Source of the DNA: Alphaproteobacteria bacterium
Lineage (GTDB): Bacteria; Pseudomonadota; Alphaproteobacteria; Puniceispirillales; Puniceispirillaceae
Assembly (NCBI GenBank): GCA_022425565.1
Contig: JAKMFG010000213.1
Coordinates: 1-7,425, forward strand
DNA length: 7,425 bases
Reading direction: 5' to 3'
Part shown: positions 1 to 5,843 of the stretch, one piece after another
How positions within the stretch are numbered: position 1 is the stretch's first letter
How the letters are laid out: every line of letters starts with the position of its first letter
Position numbers and translations under genes: made by a program
Notes under the pieces: model-generated
What the model saw: the letters and a program-made list of their open reading frames with translations, nothing else
Database searches by the model: none
What the model was told of the DNA's origin: nothing

Positions 1-479
1 ATTGTTCCTGTTTCTTTGCGCATATGCCATCACGCCGGCAATCACACTTTCTGACCATCCGCGAGTTTGGCGCCATCGGCAACGGCATCAGCTTTGCCAT
101 GGGGGTGGCCGCGGCACGGCCGGAGGAACCGGTGATACTGTTCGATGGCGACGGCAGCCTGCTGATGCATGTTCAGGAACTTGAGACGATCCGCCGCCAC
201 GGGTTGCGGGTGATCATCTTCGCCATCAATGACGGGGCCTATGGCTCGGAAATCCACAAGCTGCGCGCCGACGGGCTGCCGGATGACGGAGCGGTGTTCG
301 GACGGCCTGATTTTGCGTCCATCGCAAACGGATTCGGCCTCGCCGGACACCGGCTGGATGACCTCGCCGCGCTTCCGGCGCTGGTTGATCAGGTGATCGC
401 GTCAGGCGGCCCGGCGGTGATTGATGTGCCGGTGTCGGACAAGGTGATCTCGCCGGTCATCCAGCGGTCACATGGCTGA
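1..479 (+). CDS. Thiamine-diphosphate-dependent enzyme, C-terminal domain (5' truncated by window edge)
   Basis: This is the C-terminal TPP-binding domain of an acetolactate synthase/2-oxoacid decarboxylase-type enzyme. The frame is open from base 3 with no stop, so the real start lies left of the window; the ATG at 24 is almost certainly internal. About 158 residues are visible. The diphosphate/Mg2+ motif is clear: GDGS at bases 147-158, then 24 residues, then the Asn of NDGAYG at bases 228-245, fitting the family signature GDG-x(24-27)-N. Just before it, FGAIGNGISFAMGVAAARP is the usual lead-in of this domain. The tail (AVIDVPVSDKVISPVI) is also typical. Family members cleave or form C-C bonds next to a 2-oxo group. 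The substrate cannot be told because the N-terminal and central domains are missing. It runs tail to tail with tcuB, overlapping by 12 bases, so it is probably in a different transcription unit. The family is sure; the specific enzyme is unknown. Confidence 0.88.
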   Translation, partial: CSCFFAHMPSRRQSHFLTIREFGAIGNGISFAMGVAAARPEEPVILFDGDGSLLMHVQELETIRRHGLRVIIFAINDGAYGSEIHKLRADGLPDDGAVFGRPDFASIANGFGLAGHRLDDLAALPALVDQVIASGGPAVIDVPVSDKVISPVIQRSHG

Positions 480-1598
480 ACGGCGCGCCTCGCCGGCATC
501 GGCAAGCAGCGCTGCGAACCGGTACAGCCCGTGCACGAATTTCGAATAGGGCAGCACCAGGAAGAAGCCGTATACAAGGCCCAGATGGATCGCCAGCGTC
601 AGCCCCATGAACGAGGTCTCGCGCAGCGCCAGCAGCACGAGGCCCGTGGCGCTCACCCAGAACAGGATCCAGATAAAGGCATAATCCATGCCCAGCTTTG
701 CCAGCGGGCGCACGGCCGGTTCCATCCGCCGCTTCTCGCGCCACAGCCCGGCAGTGCCAACACACAGCATGATCCCGCCAACGGTGCCAAGCACCACCGG
801 CAGCTCCAGATAGCCATAGGGCGCTTCGCGACCGAGAAGGTAATGATAGAGAGTGCCGGTGCTGGTCGACGCAAAACACAGCATGAACCCATAAAAGGTG
901 GCGTGATGGTAATGCCGCCGCGCAAGGCTGTTCCTGTCGTCGGGTCCGGGGCACCCGGCACCATCGCCTGAATTGTCGCCGCCCAGATTGCGCATGGTCG
1001 CCGTTGCAGACATGGCATCGGCAAAGGCCGGCCAGCCGCCCCAGCGCGCGCCCGTGCCGCGCCAGTAGCGTCGCCATCCGACGATAAAGGCCACAATGGT
1101 GAAGGCGGTAATCGCCATCGGGATGCCGGCCATCACCGTATGCGGCATCAGCACATAGAAGGCGCCCTCGCCGATATGAACACCCCAGAACAGCTGTGGC
1201 GAGATCATCGCCAGCATCAGCCCCACAGCCAGCGCCAACGCCACAGTGATGATCATCACAAGGGCCAGCCCGTTGCGCGCAAACAGCCCCGAAAGCGGGC
1301 CTGGCCAGGCGAATTCGGCCCAGGTCTCGGCGCGCCGTTCGGCAAGCGTCAGCGGCACATTGACGGCGAATTCATGCGGCGGCGCATATTGGCAGGCATG
1401 ATAGCAGGCCCCGCAATGATGGCAGAGATTGGCAAGCTGCGCCGTATCGCCAACATCGAACAGGCGGCGTCGTTCCATTGCCGGAAAGACGGCGCAGAAG
1501 CCCTCGCAGTAGCGGCAGGCGTTGCAGATCTGCATGATCCGGGCAGTTTCCTCATGCGCCGGCGTACTGGCGAGCTTGAGCAGGCTGACATCATCCAT
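468..1598 (-). CDS. tcuB: Tricarballylate utilisation protein B: membrane Fe-S/heme electron-transfer subunit
   Basis: TcuB (also annotated CitB) reoxidises the reduced flavin of TcuA and passes electrons to the membrane quinone pool. The 376-residue protein is full length for the family. Two N-terminal ferredoxin-like cysteine clusters are visible: C25-x2-C28-x2-C31-x3-C35 (CNACRYCEGFC) and C59-x2-C62-x2-C65-x3-C69, followed by the family-typical YAPPHEFAVN. About six hydrophobic segments follow (roughly 111-132, 145-175, 232-252, 263-286, 305-325, 332-350). The stretch RRHYHHATFYGFMLCFASTS near 228-247, and H153, H252, H338 and H356, offer possible heme ligands. The start is the ATG at 1598, with AAGGA (1608-1612) nine bases upstream. 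It begins 17 bases after the tcuA stop, so the two are surely co-transcribed as tcuA-tcuB. The 3' end overlaps the convergent TPP-enzyme gene by 12 bases. Function is by family recognition; the exact substrate of the pair may differ from tricarballylate. Confidence 0.93.
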   Translation of the reverse strand: MDDVSLLKLASTPAHEETARIMQICNACRYCEGFCAVFPAMERRRLFDVGDTAQLANLCHHCGACYHACQYAPPHEFAVNVPLTLAERRAETWAEFAWPGPLSGLFARNGLALVMIITVALALAVGLMLAMISPQLFWGVHIGEGAFYVLMPHTVMAGIPMAITAFTIVAFIVGWRRYWRGTGARWGGWPAFADAMSATATMRNLGGDNSGDGAGCPGPDDRNSLARRHYHHATFYGFMLCFASTSTGTLYHYLLGREAPYGYLELPVVLGTVGGIMLCVGTAGLWREKRRMEPAVRPLAKLGMDYAFIWILFWVSATGLVLLALRETSFMGLTLAIHLGLVYGFFLVLPYSKFVHGLYRFAALLADAGEARRSAM

Positions 1599-1615
1599 GT
1601 GACCGTGTCCTTGCG

Positions 1616-3019
1616 TTACCGGTTGAGGCTGCGGGCGGCATCAGCACCAGCGATGCGGCCGAAGACAGCGCCGATGGTCATGCCGATCCCGGCCAGATAG
1701 CCCTGGCCGAGCACATTGCCGGCCATAATCTCGCCAGCGGCATAAAGATTGGCTGACGGCTTGCCGTCCGCCATCAGGATCTGCGCCGACTCATTCACCT
1801 CGACACCCATATAGGTGAAGGTGATTCCCGGCCGCAGCGGAAATCCGTAATAGGGTGGCACGGCGATCGGCGCAGCCCAGTTCGTCTTCTCCGGACTCAA
1901 CCCGCTTGTTGACTTGCCATCGAGGACCGACTGGTCAATCGGCCCCTCCGGACAGGCAGCGTTGAACTGGTCGACGGCGGTGCGCGCTGCCGCCGGATCA
2001 AGGCCAAGCTGGTCGGCGAGCCCCTCGATATTGTCGTCACGGATCGGCGTGAAGACCGACGGCATGAAGCGCGAGACGCCGACAGAATCCAGAATGGCAT
2101 AGCCGATCTGGTCAGGCTGTCCGGCGACGAGCCGCCCCCAGATGGCATAGCGCTTTGGCCAGAAATCCTCACCCTCGTCATAGAATCGCTCGGCATCACG
2201 GTTGAGAACGATGCCAAAGGGTACCCCGTCGATGCGGCTGGCGATGCCGCCATCATATTTCGGGGCGCGAGCGTCAATCGCCACCGCATGGCACTGGTCG
2301 AGCGCGCCAACAGGCTTCACGCCCTGATCGAGCAGGCTTTTCAGCACCGTGCCGGTGTTCCATGGGGTACCACGCACCAGAAAATTCTTTGCTGCCTCGC
2401 CCCAGCCTTCGGCCAGCCAGTCGAGATTGGCTTCAAAGCCACCGGCGGTGGTGATCACCTTTTTTGCCGGCACGGTCTCGCCGCCGGCAAGCCTGACACC
2501 CTCGCAGAACCCGTCCTCGATCAGGATATCCGCAACCTCGGTATCATAGTGAAGAACCACACCAAGCCCTTCGGCATGACGGCACAGGCTGTTCAGCAGC
2601 GCCCGTCCGCCACCAAGGAAAAAGGCGTTGGTACGGCCCAGATTCAGTGTGCCGGACAGCGCCGGCTGGAATCTGACACCACGCTCGCCAAGCCAGGAGG
2701 TAAGCTCGGCCGACTTCTCCAGCGTCAGCCCGGCAAGCTCCTTATTGGTGATACCGCGTGTTACCCGCATCAGATCCTCGAAATACTCTTCGAAGCTGTA
2801 GGCGTCGGTCAGCACATCGGTCGGCTCTTCATGCATGGCCCGCAGATTGCGCGTGTGGCGGGTGTTGCCGCCACGCATGTCGCGCGGTGCGGCCTCGAGA
2901 ACCAGCACCGAGCATCCGGCCTCTGCCGCGGTGATGGCGGCGCACAGACCGGCATTGCCAGCCCCGATGACCAGCACGTCCCAGCGTTCCGGATAGCCGT
3001 TGTCGTTACCTGTATACAT
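1616..3019 (-). CDS. tcuA: FAD-dependent tricarballylate dehydrogenase
   Basis: TcuA is a flavoprotein of the fumarate reductase/succinate dehydrogenase type (FAD_binding_2). In Salmonella it oxidises tricarballylate to cis-aconitate. The 467-residue protein shows the N-terminal dinucleotide fold, G19-x-G21-x2-G24 (VLVIGAGNAG), with E42 at the end of the second strand for the ribose. The flavin-site stretch RGGNTRHTRNLRAMH follows at 49-63, and the C-terminal FAD-binding block LYAAGEIMAGNVLGQGYLAG lies at 425-444. The start ATG at 3019 is the only ATG ahead of the fold, leaving about 13 residues before DVLVIGAG. No good ribosome-binding site precedes it, and it lies inside the TGTATACA operator, so initiation may be unusual or a GTG at codon 15 might be used. 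It is first in the tcuA-tcuB operon and divergent from the GntR gene by 17 bases, which makes it the likely main target of that regulator. FAD dehydrogenase is certain; tricarballylate as substrate is by homology and the tcuB partner. Confidence 0.9.
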   Translation of the reverse strand: MYTGNDNGYPERWDVLVIGAGNAGLCAAITAAEAGCSVLVLEAAPRDMRGGNTRHTRNLRAMHEEPTDVLTDAYSFEEYFEDLMRVTRGITNKELAGLTLEKSAELTSWLGERGVRFQPALSGTLNLGRTNAFFLGGGRALLNSLCRHAEGLGVVLHYDTEVADILIEDGFCEGVRLAGGETVPAKKVITTAGGFEANLDWLAEGWGEAAKNFLVRGTPWNTGTVLKSLLDQGVKPVGALDQCHAVAIDARAPKYDGGIASRIDGVPFGIVLNRDAERFYDEGEDFWPKRYAIWGRLVAGQPDQIGYAILDSVGVSRFMPSVFTPIRDDNIEGLADQLGLDPAAARTAVDQFNAACPEGPIDQSVLDGKSTSGLSPEKTNWAAPIAVPPYYGFPLRPGITFTYMGVEVNESAQILMADGKPSANLYAAGEIMAGNVLGQGYLAGIGMTIGAVFGRIAGADAARSLNR

Positions 3020-3028
3020 CTGTATACA
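3000..3028 (+). promoter_or_regulatory. Possible promoter for the GntR gene (weak)
   Basis: A TTGTCG (3000-3005) and a TATACA (3023-3028) are separated by exactly 17 bases, each matching four of six sigma-70 consensus positions. The -10 would lie inside the second TGTATACA half of the operator, giving direct repression by occlusion. Transcription would start near 3035, making the message almost leaderless at the ATG at 3037. The matches are modest, so this is only a candidate. I found no equally convincing promoter for tcuA on the other strand. Confidence 0.3.
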
Positions 3029-3032
3029 GGTA
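3007..3032. promoter_or_regulatory. Candidate GntR/FCD operator: two tandem TGTATACA palindromes in a 12-bp-arm inverted repeat
   Basis: The arms TACCTGTATACA (3007-3018) and TGTATACAGGTA (3021-3032) are perfect reverse complements around the 2-base centre TC. Each arm also contains an 8-bp sequence that is its own palindrome, TGTATACA, at 3011-3018 and 3021-3028. Their centres are 10 bp apart, about one turn of DNA, so two dimers could sit on the same face. GntR/FCD regulators commonly bind short GT-(N)-AC palindromes of this kind. The site covers the tcuA start codon (3017-3019) and ends 4 bases before the regulator's ATG. A bound protein would therefore block both genes, suggesting autoregulation plus control of tcuAB. 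The symmetry is seen directly; the binding protein is inferred. Confidence 0.8.
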
Positions 3033-3036
3033 CGTG

Positions 3037-3774
3037 ATGAATGATCCGCAAGTCAAGAAGACAGACGCCGTTACCTGGGCGAAATGGCCTGAATTACAGG
3101 ATGGTGACGATGCCGCAAAAACGGCCACACCTGTCAGGTTGCGGCGGCTGATCCTTGATGCCATTCAGGCTGGAGAGCTGCGACCCGGCGCGCGGCTCAA
3201 GGAAACCGAGCTTGTCGCTGCACTTTCGGTCAGCCGCACCCCTCTTCGCGAGGCGCTGGCGGCACTGCGGGCCGAGGGCATTCTGGAGCGCGATGATGAC
3301 GGGCTTCGGGTGCGGCGGCTCGACTGGCACGATGTACGCGGACTATACGAGCTTCGCGGCACACTTGAAGGTCTTGCCGCAAGCCTTGCGGCACGCAATG
3401 CCGGTGACGCGGAACGCACAGTCATCGACGACATATGCGCTGCCGAGGCGGAGCTGATTGAGGCCGGCGCCCCGCCACATTTGCTGGCGCGTCAGAATAG
3501 ACAGTTTCACAACGCAATTCTTCAGGCCGCCGGCAACCGCTTCCTTGCCGAAAGCCTTGAACGGCTGTCCCGTCTGATGGTGCTGCTCGGTGCCACCGCC
3601 TATACGCTGGCCGGGCGCGCCGAAGCCATCCGCGATGAACATGCCGACATCAACAACGCCATCCGGTCAGGTGACGCGACTGCCGCCGCCGCCGCCATGT
3701 CACGGCATCTGGACAGCGCGCTGACGGCACGACTGAAACTTCTGAGCCTGACCGGCGGTGAGGAGCATGACTGA
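3037..3774 (+). CDS. GntR-family transcriptional regulator, FCD subfamily
   Basis: This is a DNA-binding regulator that most likely senses a carboxylic acid and controls the flanking genes. The 245-residue protein starts with about 30 unassigned residues. The GntR winged helix-turn-helix spans about 32-95: RLRRLILDAIQAGELRPGARL, then the recognition region LSVSRTPLREALAALRAEGI near 63-82. An all-helical FCD ligand-binding domain follows (about 99-235). Its usual metal-site histidines are visible as H158 (QFHNAI), H202 and H224 (SRHL). N154 stands four residues before H158, where many relatives have Asp. I chose the ATG at 3037, with AGG (3028-3030) six bases upstream; a GTG at 3034 would add one residue. 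It diverges from tcuA across the TGTATACA operator and overlaps the AbrB gene downstream by 8 bases, so the two are translationally coupled. The ligand is unknown; an acid of the tricarballylate/aconitate type is the natural guess. It replaces the LysR-type TcuR of Salmonella. Confidence 0.92.
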   Translation: MNDPQVKKTDAVTWAKWPELQDGDDAAKTATPVRLRRLILDAIQAGELRPGARLKETELVAALSVSRTPLREALAALRAEGILERDDDGLRVRRLDWHDVRGLYELRGTLEGLAASLAARNAGDAERTVIDDICAAEAELIEAGAPPHLLARQNRQFHNAILQAAGNRFLAESLERLSRLMVLLGATAYTLAGRAEAIRDEHADINNAIRSGDATAAAAAMSRHLDSALTARLKLLSLTGGEEHD

Positions 3775-4897
3775 GATGGGTTCTGCGCGCACGCTCCTGC
3801 CCGCATGGCTGGCCAATGATCTGCTCCGTCTTGCCGTGACCTTCAGCATGGCTCTTTCGGTTGGCTGGGGCTTCATGCAGGTCGGCATTCCTGCCCCCTA
3901 TCTGATGGGAAGCCTGTTTGGCGTCTGGTTTGGCGGCGCGCTGATCAAGCCTCTGCAGCCACACCTTGGTGTGGCGCGGTGGTTTCACAAGCCTGTGGTA
4001 CTGGGGCTGGGCGTGCTGATCGGCGCGACCTTCAACCAGTCGGTGCTGGACCATGCCGACAAATGGATGGTTACGCTTGCCACCATGATCGGCACCACGA
4101 TCGTCGTAACCGCCATCGGTTATGCATTCCTGCGGCGACGGCGTGGATACGAGCCGCGTCTGGCCATCCTGTGCAGCGTTCCGGGCGGTCAGGCCGAAGC
4201 CATCGTCATGGCGCGCGAGATGGTCGACAAGGATTATGTCGTGGCGCTGTTCCACCTTGTTCGGGTTGTGGTCGTGTTTGTGTCGACCCCGCTGCTCCTC
4301 GGCATCATCGAGGGGCGCGAGGCGGTGGACAACTCCAACGTCGCCCTGCGCGACATGCCCAGCATATTCGGCCTTCCACCTTCAGATATTCTGGTGTTTG
4401 TCGGTCTCGGCGTTGCCGGCTTCATCATCGCCCGCCTGTGCCGGGTGCCGATGCCGCATCTTCTGGGTCCGGTCGGGCTGTCGACCCTGTTCCACCTGAC
4501 CGGCTGGGCCGAGCTGCCGCGGGTCAATGAATTCGTCATTCTGGCGCAGCTTGCCATTGGCGGCGAGGTCGGCGCGCGCCTTGCGCGGGTGCCGTTCCGC
4601 GATCTCATCGGATACCTGAAGGACGCCGTGGTCACGACCACGCTGATCGTCAGCGCCTATTTCATATCGACGGCAGCCATCTCCTTTGCCACCGGCACGA
4701 GTTTCCTGACAGTCTGGCTTGCCTTTGTGCCCGGCGGGCTCTACGAGGTGACGCTGCTGGCATTGATATTCGGGTTCGATGTCGCCTTTGTCGCCTTCCA
4801 CCACACCATCAGGGTGATGATGATCTTTGTCGCACTGCCCCTGCTGGCCTTGCGACTTGGCCCGCGAAAGGTCAGCCCGCCACCGCCTCGGGATTGA
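3767..4897 (+). CDS. AbrB-family integral membrane protein, putative transporter
   Basis: This polytopic inner-membrane protein belongs to the AbrB family, often misleadingly annotated as an ammonia monooxygenase or AbrB regulator. No biochemical role is firmly established for the family. Most of its 376 residues are hydrophobic, in roughly ten segments. The two halves are tandem repeats. VPGG with E144, H163, R166 and P175 recurs as VPGG with E327, H346, R349 and P358 at a constant offset of 183 residues. IPAPYLMG (41-48) recurs as VPMPHLLG (227-234). I chose the ATG at 3767, which overlaps the gntR stop by 8 bases, with GGTGA (3757-3761) five bases upstream. The ATG at 3776, ten bases after AGGAG (3761-3765), and a GTG at 3758 are alternatives. 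Coupling to the regulator and closeness to tcuAB suggest it imports or exports the acid handled here, in place of the MFS permease TcuC. The transport role is inference. Its 3' end overlaps the convergent dehydrogenase gene by 26 bases. Confidence 0.85.
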   Translation: MTEMGSARTLLPAWLANDLLRLAVTFSMALSVGWGFMQVGIPAPYLMGSLFGVWFGGALIKPLQPHLGVARWFHKPVVLGLGVLIGATFNQSVLDHADKWMVTLATMIGTTIVVTAIGYAFLRRRRGYEPRLAILCSVPGGQAEAIVMAREMVDKDYVVALFHLVRVVVVFVSTPLLLGIIEGREAVDNSNVALRDMPSIFGLPPSDILVFVGLGVAGFIIARLCRVPMPHLLGPVGLSTLFHLTGWAELPRVNEFVILAQLAIGGEVGARLARVPFRDLIGYLKDAVVTTTLIVSAYFISTAAISFATGTSFLTVWLAFVPGGLYEVTLLALIFGFDVAFVAFHHTIRVMMIFVALPLLALRLGPRKVSPPPPRD

Positions 4898-5843
4898 TCA
4901 TGTTGATTGGTGCACCGTCGCGCCAGGCAACCACCTGATCGAAGATATCGGCGAACTGGATCTCAAACTCGTCCTCGGTCACGAACCCGATATGCGGTGT
5001 CCCGATCAGGTTCGGATGGGTCGCCAGCGGATCGTTTGCCCAGCTGATCGGTTCCTCGTCGAATACATCGATGGCCGCCATGCCGGGCCGCCCGGCGTTC
5101 AGTGCGTCAAGCAGAGCACCATGTTCGATCAGACCGGCACGCGAGGTGTTCACCAGAACCGACCCCGGCTTCATCAGCGCCAGGTCGGCCGCCGTGACCA
5201 AGCCGCGGGTCGCAGGCTTCAGCCGCACATGCAGGCTGACGACATCGCTTGTCGCAAAGAAGTCCTCGCGGCTGGTCGCCACGGCCCTGCCATCCGCCGC
5301 CGCACGGGCACGGCCTTTCTCGCTACCCCAGATCACTGCCTTCATGCCAAACGCATCGGCATAATCCGCAACCTGTCCGCCGATTCGGCCATAGCCAAGA
5401 ATGCCGATTTGACGGCCATGTGCCGATTTGCCGACACCTGTCTGCCAGCCGCCGGCGCGAAGGCTTTCCATCTGCCGCGGAATGTCGCGCAACGCTGCCA
5501 GCATCAGCGCCCAGGTCATTTCCGCTGCCGCGTGCGACACCCCGCCAGACATATTTGAACAGACCAGCACACCCTGCTCTGTGCAGGCTTCCACATCGAT
5601 ATGCGGATAGACGCTGCGCTGAGAGATCAGCTTCAGGTCGGGAAGCTGTCTGACCAGCTCGCGGGTGACGGCCGTGCGTTCGCGGAACAGCACCACCGCG
5701 TCGAACCCCTGAAGGCGCGCCGCCAGCCTGTCCACATCCGGCTCGTGATCGGTGAATATGGTGACGTCGATCCCATCAAGCCTTGCAAAACAGGGAAGGC
5801 CGCGAAGCGTATCGAACCAGTCATCAAGGATGGCGAGTTTCAT
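4872..5843 (-). CDS. D-2-hydroxyacid dehydrogenase, NAD(P)-dependent
   Basis: This cytosolic oxidoreductase interconverts a 2-oxo acid and the D-2-hydroxy acid. The 323 residues are full length for the family. The Rossmann motif is G150-x-G152-x2-G155 (GYGRIGG), and the catalytic trio sits at R235 (NTSRAGLI), E264 (DVFDEEP) and H284 (TPHIGF). The N-terminal MKLAILDDW and FRERT (53-57) place it in the branch of small D-2-hydroxyacid dehydrogenases with unassigned substrates, rather than SerA or formate dehydrogenase. The end of the second Rossmann strand reads IWGSEKGR (171-178), without the Asp that usually selects NAD, so NADP use is possible. The start is the ATG at 5843, preceded by GGAG (5851-5854) with a 7-base spacer; a TTG at 5846 is a less likely start. 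The ATG shares its A with the TGA of the upstream isomerase gene (TGATG), indicating translational coupling and a shared pathway. The substrate is unknown, perhaps a 2-oxo tricarboxylate or a breakdown product of one. Confidence 0.9.
   Translation of the reverse strand: MKLAILDDWFDTLRGLPCFARLDGIDVTIFTDHEPDVDRLAARLQGFDAVVLFRERTAVTRELVRQLPDLKLISQRSVYPHIDVEACTEQGVLVCSNMSGGVSHAAAEMTWALMLAALRDIPRQMESLRAGGWQTGVGKSAHGRQIGILGYGRIGGQVADYADAFGMKAVIWGSEKGRARAAADGRAVATSREDFFATSDVVSLHVRLKPATRGLVTAADLALMKPGSVLVNTSRAGLIEHGALLDALNAGRPGMAAIDVFDEEPISWANDPLATHPNLIGTPHIGFVTEDEFEIQFADIFDQVVAWRDGAPINMINPEAVAG

Noticed and set aside
24..479. ATG at 24 as the true start of the TPP enzyme
   Set aside because: It would encode only a lone C-terminal TPP domain, and the frame stays open to the window edge without a ribosome-binding site at 24; a truncated longer gene is far more likely.
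569..577. CGTATACAA, one base off the TGTATACA operator box
   Set aside because: A single imperfect copy inside the tcuB coding region (Val-Tyr codons), with no partner box or start site nearby; expected by chance.
457..1077. 206-codon minus-strand open frame in another frame over tcuB
   Set aside because: It is out of frame with the full-length, motif-bearing TcuB and is rich in Arg, Cys and Trp in a way typical of a shadow frame.
2439..2465. Terminator-like pattern: CCACC-GGC-GGTGG and GGTGATCACC followed by six T on the plus strand
   Set aside because: It lies inside tcuA and is explained by its codons for Lys-Lys-Val-Ile-Thr-Thr-Ala-Gly-Gly. It is antisense to the gene and there is no plus-strand gene to terminate.
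2288..3037. 249-codon plus-strand open frame opposite tcuA
   Set aside because: No domain, low-complexity high-GC composition, and it lies entirely antisense to the well-supported tcuA gene.
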